NCBI RefSeq assembly: GCF_000091325.1 | Contig: NC_014012.1 | Span: 1,860,001 to 1,924,000, forward strand | Origin: Shewanella violacea DSS12 | Lineage (GTDB): Bacteria > Pseudomonadota > Gammaproteobacteria > Enterobacterales > Shewanellaceae | Direction: 5' to 3' | Length of the DNA: 64,000 nt | Part shown: in pieces, positions 58,313-64,000 of the stretch | How the letters are laid out: each line of letters starts with the position of its first letter | Numbering within the stretch: position 1 is the stretch's first letter | The notes under the pieces: model-generated | What the model was told of the DNA's origin: nothing | The model's input: the letters and a program-made list of their open reading frames with translations, nothing else | Databases searched by the model: none | Translations under genes and position numbers: made by a program

Positions 58313-58406
58313 ATAACGCCCCAATAAGGGGCTAAAATTGTTGGCTAAAATGTACGAGGAACGAGTGCTAGCCAACTGTTTAGCGTCCGTTTGAGTAACT
58401 TGTTGA
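58313..58406 (-). other. attC-like site preceding the 90-residue cassette
   Basis: Read on the minus strand it starts TCAACAAGTTACTCAAACGG and ends CCTTATTGGGGCGTTATG. The central stem is GTTGGCTA / TAGCCAAC (58340-58347 with 58369-58376). The AACAAG...CAA start and GGGGCGTTAT end are typical of chromosomal-integron attC sites. Confidence 0.6.
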
Positions 58407-58509
58407 ACGAAGCCGCTATGCGGCAGAAAGATAAAACCATCTCTATCCTCTCATCCTAAATACTTACTAGTGCAGGCCTTGTTAGGCCATTAATACTAGG
58501 AGTATTGTC

Positions 58510-59028
58510 ATGAACACATCCGAACAACAACGCTTTGATTTTCTTTATGAACAACATCTTACCAACTTAACCCTGCAAGGCAAGCGACCCGCAACCATCG
58601 ACGCATACAGTCGTGCTGTAAGGCGCATTGCAGCATTCTTTGACTGCTGTCCCGATAATCTCACAACCGATGATTTGAAGCGCTATTTTGCTTCTTTAAT
58701 CGATTCACACTCCTGGAGCACCGTGAAGTTAGACCGTAATGGCTTACAGTTTTTTTATCGTTACGTGCTTAACCACAGTTGGGAGTGGCTCAACATCGTC
58801 AAACCGCCCCAAGTGAAGCGCTTGCCCGATATTCTGACTCCAGCAGAAGTCGCTATCGTGATTAGTCTCACCCGCCAACTGCGTTATCAAGTCTGCTTTT
58901 TGACCCTTTACAGTATGGGATTACGGCTCGGGGAGGCGGTGTCTTTGCGTGTCGGCGATATCGATTCACAAATGATGCAAGTCCATATTCGAGGCGAACA
59001 ACCAAGACACCCAAGATTGTCTGATTAA
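58510..59028 (+). pseudogene. Truncated tyrosine recombinase (IS91-associated/Xer-like integrase)
   Basis: 172 codons. The N-terminal SAM-like core-binding domain (YEQHLTNLTLQGKRPATIDA, YFASLIDSHSWSTVKLDRNG) and the start of the catalytic domain, with the first catalytic Arg in YSMGLRLGEAVSLRVGDID, are intact. The frame is lost right after VHIRG, where family members normally continue GGKGNKDR; there the sequence switches to AACCAAGACACCC, the left border of the Y1 transposase element. The HxxR and Tyr residues are missing. The intact form resembles the integrase ORF that accompanies IS91-family transposases. Confidence 0.82.
59000..59011 (-). repeat. Inverted copy of the GGTGTCTTGGTT motif at the transposase element border
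   Basis: AACCAAGACACC is the reverse complement of the core of the motif that recurs downstream in direct orientation. It marks the junction with the broken recombinase and lies 64 bp before the transposase start. Confidence 0.7.
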
Positions 59029-59074
59029 GATCCCTTGACTAAACTTAAGTCAGAGTTGTTGAGGAGGGATTGTT

Positions 59075-60055
59075 ATGCCTACACCAAGAAAAGCGTTAGT
59101 CAGTTTAGAGGATACGCTATTCTATCATTGCATATCTCGTTGTGTTAGAAAGGCTTTTTTGTGTGGAATTGATCATTATACTGGTCAATCCTATGAGCAT
59201 AGACGCGCTTGGGTTGAAAGTCGACTACTGGAGTTGGCATCTGTGTTTGCCATTGATATCTGTGCTTACGTTGTGATGAGTAATCATTTACATCTGGTGT
59301 TACGTATTGATGTGGAGTTAGCTAAGCATTGGTCAGATATAGAAGTGGTCACTCAATGGCAAAAGCTGTTTAAAGGCGATAGCCTTAATCACGACTTTGT
59401 TAAAGGTGAAGCACTTGAATCCTATCAACAAAACATTATCAATAAACGAGTAAAAGAGTACCGCTTAAGGCTGATGGATATCTCTTGGTTTATGCGGGCA
59501 CTCAACGAACCTATCGCTCGTAGAGCTAATGCAGAGGACAAGTGTAAAGGCCGTTTCTGGGAGGGAAGGTTTAAGTCCCAGGCTCTGCTTGATGAAGCTG
59601 CAGTACTTGCCTGTATGGCTTATGTAGATTTGAACCCTATCCGCGCCAAGATGGCTAAAACACCGGAAACCTCAGACTTCACTAGTATTCAAAAACGCAT
59701 CCACGCTGCCATGAAAGGCGAGCAGCCAACATCACTGCTGCCATTTATGGGTAATGAGAGTAAAGGCATGCCCAAAGGGCTCATGTTCAGTGTTAAAGAT
59801 TATCTGCTACTTGTTGATGATACTGGACGAATAGTCAGCGCCGACAAGCGAGGCTCTATGAGCCAAGAATCGGCTAATATTTTAAATAGACTGAATATTC
59901 CACAAGAAAACTGGATAAAACTGACCACAGAGTTTACCAAAATTTTCAAAGGGCCAGTGGGCAACACTCAAGAGTTAACAGCGTATTGTGAACATCTTGA
60001 GCGCAAGCGCCGGCAAGGTGCTGCCAACTGTCATCGATGGCTAGATAGCGCTTAA
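59075..60055 (+). CDS. Y1 transposase (IS200-like / REP-associated type)
   Basis: 326 residues with the Y1/HUH transposase domain at the N-terminus (FYHCISRCVRKAFLCGIDHY, CAYVVMSNHLHLVLRIDVEL with the metal-binding HxH) and ADLNPIR-like VDLNPIRAKM further on, plus FWEGRFKSQALLDEAAVLAC. This class cuts single-stranded DNA through a Tyr link and includes the RAYTs that spread REP sequences. It is longer than minimal IS200 transposases (about 150). GGAGGG lies 7 bases before the ATG. A motif repeated around it on both sides is a candidate for its recognition sequence. Confidence 0.85.
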   Translation: MPTPRKALVSLEDTLFYHCISRCVRKAFLCGIDHYTGQSYEHRRAWVESRLLELASVFAIDICAYVVMSNHLHLVLRIDVELAKHWSDIEVVTQWQKLFKGDSLNHDFVKGEALESYQQNIINKRVKEYRLRLMDISWFMRALNEPIARRANAEDKCKGRFWEGRFKSQALLDEAAVLACMAYVDLNPIRAKMAKTPETSDFTSIQKRIHAAMKGEQPTSLLPFMGNESKGMPKGLMFSVKDYLLLVDDTGRIVSADKRGSMSQESANILNRLNIPQENWIKLTTEFTKIFKGPVGNTQELTAYCEHLERKRRQGAANCHRWLDSA

Positions 60056-60470
60056 TCAAGACCCAAATACCCAATTTAAAGTCATCTTTTCATACATAAC
60101 CAAACCCTTGTTTGGGATTTTTGATGTTTTATTTTCAAAGGGGTAGTCAAAATTTCACTCATGATGGAGTATTTGAGTATCGTTTGGCGTAATAAGTGGG
60201 TTTAGTTGCATATTAAAGTTGATGCAGCTTTGAATTTATCTGGCCGTAGTAGGTACAGGCCATCTAACGGAGAATAATTTCGGTGTCTTGATTATATCTT
60301 TCTTGGTTATATTCTTGCTAAGCTATTTCAACGATTACTCGTGGATACCACGGGTATGACTCGCTTTGCTCCTGAAGTGGCAGATTTTTAAGCATTCCAC
60401 GCGTAGAGCCTAAATTTCTGTAAACACTAACACAGGGGGTAGCAGCCCCATAACTTAAAAGGGTAGAAAA
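60056..60470. other. Non-coding stretch after the transposase
   Basis: It contains copy 2 of the 117-bp repeat (60170-60286) and imperfect copies of the GGTGTCTTGGTTATA motif at 60282-60297 and 60299-60312. No gene was recognised. Confidence 0.5.
60170..60286 (+). repeat. 117-bp repeat, copy 2
   Basis: Matches 56815-56931 along the whole length with scattered substitutions, and leads directly into a GGTGTCTTGATTATAT motif, where copy 1 instead leads into the intron-like remnant. Confidence 0.85.
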
Positions 60471-60566
60471 ATGAAGAGGTTTTTACAATCTGAATGGCTT
60501 ATTTTCTGGATTATGGGTGCGTTTTTCGTCGGATTCATGACCATTTATTTTCTTTTTTTAAGGTAA
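60471..60566 (+). CDS. Predicted 31-residue membrane peptide
   Basis: ATG at 60471 with AAGGG 7-8 bases upstream opens a 31-codon frame: MKRFLQSEWLIFWIMGAF then FVGFMTIYFLFLR. A basic N-terminus, one hydrophobic helix and a terminal Arg are typical of small inner-membrane proteins. It is followed 3 bp later by another short frame. It is surrounded by repeats, so it may be the remnant of a displaced operon. Family not recognised. Confidence 0.35.
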   Translation: MKRFLQSEWLIFWIMGAFFVGFMTIYFLFLR

Positions 60567-60569
60567 CAA

Positions 60570-60677
60570 ATGAGCGCATCGGAAGACGCTGGGCTGAAAA
60601 GCCTAGCGGTAGCAATCGAACTGACAGGAATAATTTTGGGTGTCTTGGTTATAGGTTATTGGGTGTCTTGGTTATAG
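60570..60677 (+). pseudogene. Fragment resembling an AtpZ/AtpI-like small membrane protein
   Basis: The 35-codon frame MSASEDAGLKSLAVAIEL then TGIILGVLVIGYWVSWL has the AGL..LAxAIELTG...LGYW pattern of AtpZ/AtpI-type proteins. It stops inside two tandem copies of the GGTGTCTTGGTTATA motif, which themselves encode the VLVIG and VSWL parts. It is probably a gene broken at or by the repeat. Confidence 0.3.
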
Positions 60678-60690
60678 GTTATATTGTTTT

Positions 60691-61008
60691 CTAGTCAATG
60701 GCAGGGATATGAGTCAACCTGCCAAAGCAGGTGATCCCGTTACCAATATCGACGTTCGAACTCCAGCGGGTAGCATATTGTGTTTTCCTCATGGTATGCA
60801 TCCATTGCACTGTATACATAGCTCAGTGGCGATTACTCAAGGGGTTAAATACATCATCCGCAGTGATGTATTGTTTGAGGTGTAAGCCAGTATCGGCGTG
60901 ACTTTATGGAAATCAATATAGACTGGCATAGTCATAGTTAATGGCACTTCTACTTTGAACAAGGGCAGGCCATCTAACGGAGAATAATTATGGATGTCTT
61001 GGTTATAT
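60691..61008 (+). repeat. 318-bp repeat, copy B (oxygenase 3' fragment)
   Basis: Same length as copy A, with few substitutions (for example GGCAGGGATATG in place of GCTAGAGATACG near its start). It encodes the last 63 residues of the 2OG-Fe(II) oxygenase without the HxD part, then the downstream non-coding segment and the terminal repeat motif. Confidence 0.9.
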
Positions 61009-61062
61009 GGATGTCTTGGTTATATATCTAATCGGGGAATAATAATGGATGTCTTGGTTATA

Positions 61063-61380
61063 CTAGTCAATGCTAGAGATACGAGTCAACCTGCCAAAGC
61101 AGGTGATCCCGTTACTAATATCGACGTTCGAACTCCAGCGGGTAGCATATTGTGTTTTCCTCATGGTATGCATCCATTGCACTGTATACATAGCTCAGTG
61201 GCGATTACTCAAGGGGTTAAATACATCATCCGCAGTGATGTATTGTTTGAGGTGTAAGCCAGTATCGGCGTGACTTTATGGAAATCAATATAGACTGGCA
61301 TAGTCATAGTTAATGGCACTTCTACTTTGAACAAGGGCAGGCCATCTAACGGAGAATAATTATGGATGTCTTGGTTATAT
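61063..61380 (+). repeat. 318-bp repeat, copy C (oxygenase 3' fragment fused to a repeat-encoded start)
   Basis: Almost identical to copies A and B. Here the preceding repeat supplies an ATG (61045) with GGGG 7 bases upstream, giving an in-frame chimera MDVLVILVNARDTSQPAK that continues to the oxygenase C-terminus (stop at 61257). The product would lack the HxD iron ligands and is unlikely to be an active enzyme. Confidence 0.9.
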
Positions 61381-61490
61381 GGATGTCTTGGTTATATATC
61401 TAATCGGGGAATAATAATGGATGTCTTGGTTATATATCTATAATGGATGTCTTGGTTATATTTTTTATTATTTCTTGGTTTTACACAGAT

Positions 61491-61517
61491 AAAAGGGACG
61501 CGATAAGCGTCCCTTTT
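61491..61517 (-). terminator. Terminator of the intact amidohydrolase gene
   Basis: An 11-bp stem AAAAGGGACGC / GCGTCCCTTTT with a GATAA loop, 41 bp after the minus-strand stop. It is a relative of the hairpin at 53308-53338. Confidence 0.8.
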
Positions 61518-61557
61518 ATGTTTTAATCGATATCGACTAGGTTAGCTGCGATATCAC

Positions 61558-63231
61558 TTAGGCCGGTAGACCGCCAACAAAAACAGCATGGGCGTCTAGT
61601 TCTTCAAGTAGGCGAAGATCGTCTTCCATCCAGTCGAAGTCGAGAACGGTGAAATCGGCGAGTTTACCGACTTCTAGTGAACCAATACGGTCATCCAACA
61701 AGTGTTGCTTGGCCGATACAGAAGTGATGGCGCGTAGGCCTTCCTCCCGGGTAATAGCCTCTTCGCCAAGTACCACATCGCCTTCTTTATTGAGGCGAGT
61801 CATCAAGATGAATGTGGCTAAAATAGGGTTAGTCGGCATTAGCGGGATATCGCTGTTGGTGCTGACCATCATACCGTGATCGATTGCCGTGCGGGCACGC
61901 TGCATCATTGGGTAGCAGCTATCAGGTAGGATATCTTCCTTCTTCCACGAGGTGTAGAAGTGGTAGCTATAGTAAGGGGTGACTGAGGCGCAAGGTTTAA
62001 CAGCACCTTTGTCGATACGCTCATAAAAATCGTTGTCGGTGAGACCTAGATGCTGGATAAACATCTGACCATCACGACCAGGCTTAATTTCCTGCATTGC
62101 GAACATGTTGTCGAGCATCATAGAGTGGGCGAGGTTACCTTGGGTGTGAACACAGATGTTGTAGTCTTTGTTCCAGTAACGCTGCATATCGGCACGCATA
62201 GTATCGGCATTACAGTCTTCAAAATCGTACAATAGACCAGTACTACGACCGTCTTTGAATGGTTCTTTCAGCATGATTTCGTAATCCGAAACGGCGCCGT
62301 CGGCGAAGAATTTGATAGCTCGAAGCGGGATGACCATAGGGTTGTTTTGGTTGCTGCGGTAATGCTCATCGACGAAGGCAAAGGCCTTGTCATGATCGCA
62401 GTCGTTGAACGTATAGGCGCTCTGGAAGTTCATCATATAGGCCTTACGACAGCGTGGCATACCTGGAATACTATCTGCGGCGTTGAGGATGGCCAGCTCG
62501 GTCTCTAGACCGGTGAAGCCTATACCCATGTCCATCGCCGTGGTAACACCTTTACGGCGGCCCATTGTCAATACGTCGTTTAGCCCTTTAAAAAGACTCT
62601 CTTGAGTTGCAATGATAGGGAACATCTGTGTCTTACAGATGTACATCATCGCCTGTTCGATGAGAATTCCGGTCGATTGGTCCTTGTCATCGACTAGCTT
62701 ACCGAACATTTTGTCGTCAAGTTCGTTAACCTTAAACTTTTCAACACAGGCGCTGTTCATAGTGACCTTGTGTATAGATCCACCCCAGATGCACAAGGGT
62801 TGGCTAGGGCAGATAGCGTCGAGCATAGCCATGGTGACTTCGCCGTGCAGTGGCTCGTAGTGGCCCCAGACAACGAGTAGTTCGCGGTCGGCTTCTTGGG
62901 CGATGATCTCTATTAATTTGTTGCGATAAGTCTCAGGATCGCGCACGCCTGGATAGACCTTGCCGCCCACGGTCCATTCGGTGAAGCTTAGTGGTACAAC
63001 ACCGCCCAGCATAGCTGCGGTTGAAACGAAATGTAGGTGAGGTTCGATAAAGCCTGGATAGATGTACTGCTCAGCAAAATCTGTGTTGACTGTGGCAGCA
63101 GGGAATTGGGTTGAAAGCTGCTCGAAGTTGCCAACGGCTAGAATCTTGTCGTCTTCGATGACTATGGCATTGTGAACTATGAACTGTTCGTCGACGGCAT
63201 AGACTTTTTTAGCTGTAAATAAAGTTTGCAT
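61558..63231 (-). CDS. Amidohydrolase family protein (YtcJ-like, amidohydrolase 3)
   Basis: 557 residues of the metal-dependent amidohydrolase superfamily. An N-terminal beta-sandwich half (TLFTAKKVYAVDEQFIVHNA, DDKILAVGNF) precedes the metal motif YPGFIEPHLHF (HxH). The barrel continues with VVWGHYEPLHGE, IKFFADGAVSDYE, ICVHTQGNLAH, MFIQHLGL and STNSDIPLMPTNP (metal-binding Asp region), and the C-terminal GSLEVGKLADFTVLD closes the sandwich. There is no signal peptide. Substrate unknown. A truncated second copy of its 3' end lies 8 kb away at 53378-53644. Confidence 0.88.
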   Translation of the reverse strand: MQTLFTAKKVYAVDEQFIVHNAIVIEDDKILAVGNFEQLSTQFPAATVNTDFAEQYIYPGFIEPHLHFVSTAAMLGGVVPLSFTEWTVGGKVYPGVRDPETYRNKLIEIIAQEADRELLVVWGHYEPLHGEVTMAMLDAICPSQPLCIWGGSIHKVTMNSACVEKFKVNELDDKMFGKLVDDKDQSTGILIEQAMMYICKTQMFPIIATQESLFKGLNDVLTMGRRKGVTTAMDMGIGFTGLETELAILNAADSIPGMPRCRKAYMMNFQSAYTFNDCDHDKAFAFVDEHYRSNQNNPMVIPLRAIKFFADGAVSDYEIMLKEPFKDGRSTGLLYDFEDCNADTMRADMQRYWNKDYNICVHTQGNLAHSMMLDNMFAMQEIKPGRDGQMFIQHLGLTDNDFYERIDKGAVKPCASVTPYYSYHFYTSWKKEDILPDSCYPMMQRARTAIDHGMMVSTNSDIPLMPTNPILATFILMTRLNKEGDVVLGEEAITREEGLRAITSVSAKQHLLDDRIGSLEVGKLADFTVLDFDWMEDDLRLLEELDAHAVFVGGLPA

Positions 63232-63985
63232 GATGTACCTCTGTTCAAAGAGACTCTTGATTCAATAGTCTCTGAAATATGGATAAGTAGTGACAAAATT
63301 TTTACGGAAAGAGGTGCGGACGTTAATAAGCAAATTGTCGCCCGCGGAGCCCAGTTTTAAATGAGAGGTCGAAGTTGTTCGAAACTTTGGCGCTAACCTA
63401 TGATCCTATTTCGTCTTGCTTCTTAGTCTCAGTCTTGTTGATCATCAAGGCCCGCTCAGGGAGCAAATAAATATGCCCTTCCCGTAGCGTCTTGTACCTA
63501 TAAATAGGTATGCTTGAGACTAAAGTACTACGCATGATGCCAATAAACATAGACGGGCATCACGAAATAAAGGAAATAAACAATAAAGTGGTCGTAGTGA
63601 ATTGCTGTTCAAAGGGGAGGGAAGAATACTAAACTTTCTAGTCAGTGCTCTTATCCATAGCGAATCTGAGTCACTAAAGTTGAGAATTCAGTTAACAAGC
63701 AGACTGCCAATAATTTTGGTTAGGTATCTCATTTGAGCCGGTGTGCTACTCATTGATTTAAGTATTCTCAATCAAAAACTCTCCTACCTTAGTCTAAGGT
63801 TTAGCCTTGAAATGAGCCCTGGTTTACGTGCGCGTAAACTTTTATCTATTTGTTTACTAAGTGTTTTAACATTTGTCGCTTACTTAGTTGCCGTTAGCGT
63901 TAGACTAAGGTCGCGATTGTTGTTGTGCTCTGCCTTGATAGATTAACTGTGACTTTACATAAGAAATCAGCACAGGGGAGTCGCT
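63232..63985. other. Intergenic region with inverted repeats
   Basis: About 750 bp without a convincing gene. It contains two long-range inverted repeats, TTAGTCTCA / TGAGACTAA (63423-63431 with 63515-63523) and ACCTTAGTCTAA / TTAGACTAAGGT (63786-63797 with 63900-63911), plus a GTTTACG-TGCG-CGTAAAC hairpin near 63822-63839 and ACCTAT-AA-ATAGGT near 63496-63509. Confidence 0.5.
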
Positions 63986-64000
63986 ATGAGTTTTGAAAGC
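63986..64000 (+). CDS. Start of a gene running off the right edge
   Basis: An ATG at 63986 preceded by AGGGGAG at 5-base spacing opens a frame reading MSFES to the window end. Too short to identify. Confidence 0.45.

Larger units (their letters stand above)
60639..61460 (+). repeat. Array of the G(A)TGTCTTGGTTATA motif
   Basis: The core TGTCTTGGTTATA occurs in direct orientation at 60639, 60662, 60990, 61009, 61045, 61362, 61381, 61417 and 61443 (approximate starts), often as ATGGATGTCTTGGTTATAT. Some copies are adjacent; others are separated by TATCTAATCGGGGAATAATA-type linkers or by the 318-bp repeat. Further copies are at 56787 and, imperfectly, 60282 and 60299; one inverted copy is at 59000-59011. 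Confidence 0.9.

Noticed and set aside
60494..60694. 66-codon frame through the short membrane ORFs
   Set aside because: Out of frame with the better starts at 60471 and 60570, and it runs into the repeat motif.
60639..61460. CRISPR array
   Set aside because: The repeated motif is only about 16-19 bp, spacers vary from none to 318 bp and are themselves repeated, and no cas gene is present.
63743..63946. 67-codon frame before the right-edge gene
   Set aside because: The stretch is dominated by inverted repeats and there is no ribosome site; more likely non-coding.

Overview
The window is a chromosomal segment from a gammaproteobacterium, most likely a marine Shewanella or close relative. The evidence is the smc-zipA-ligA order, a betI-betB-betA choline cluster, a nuo operon with a fused nuoCD, TorF-type porin and DUF2919 genes, and moderate GC with many ATGA/TGATG-coupled operon joints. 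No rRNA or tRNA gene was seen. Genus assignment is inference from gene order and protein resemblance; no search was run.

Layout. 1-667 is the N-terminal part of a TonB-dependent receptor that runs off the left edge. 1.3-3.6 kb holds a TehA/SLAC1-type transporter and an O-methyltransferase. 3.7-19.1 kb is a complete complex I operon, nuoABCDEFGHIJKLMN, on the minus strand (13 genes, nuoC and nuoD fused). Four of its subunits carry Ser/Thr/Gln/Asp-rich low-complexity expansions, and NuoJ has a C-terminal tail built from internal repeats. 19.4-25.4 kb holds a CBS protein, a TetR regulator, cysK, an RDD membrane protein, a two-receiver diguanylate cyclase and a MarR regulator. 25.5-31.6 kb is a choline-to-glycine-betaine module (betI, betB, betA, a BCCT transporter and a TorF-like porin) with a perfect 20-bp palindrome upstream of betI. 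32.0-34.4 kb encodes a DUF5916 outer-membrane-type protein.

34.9-36.4 kb is accessory DNA: two small genes separated by a convincing integron attC site, then two non-coding inverted-repeat elements. 36.7-48.6 kb is mostly core: cysZ, smc, zipA, ligA, DUF2919, an HD-GYP phosphodiesterase, an NAD(P)-binding protein and a DsbA-like protein. Between the DUF2919 and HD-GYP genes lies a promoter, 26-codon ORF and terminator unit on the minus strand.

48.6-64 kb is a mosaic accessory region. It holds a decayed hypothetical gene, a Fur-box-preceded pair of haem redox proteins (an EB_dh-like protein and a ferric-reductase-like flavocytochrome with an inserted CxxCH), a truncated amidohydrolase copy, an HxlR/aldehyde dehydrogenase pair and a 2OG-Fe(II) oxygenase. 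These are followed by an inverted cassette array with attC-like sites, a possible group II intron 3' end and a truncated tyrosine recombinase. A Y1 (REP-associated-like) transposase comes next. Around it a motif of about 16-19 bp is repeated at least 12 times, and a 318-bp piece holding the 3' end of the oxygenase gene has been copied twice. The intact amidohydrolase follows at 61.6-63.2 kb, and a new gene begins at the right edge.
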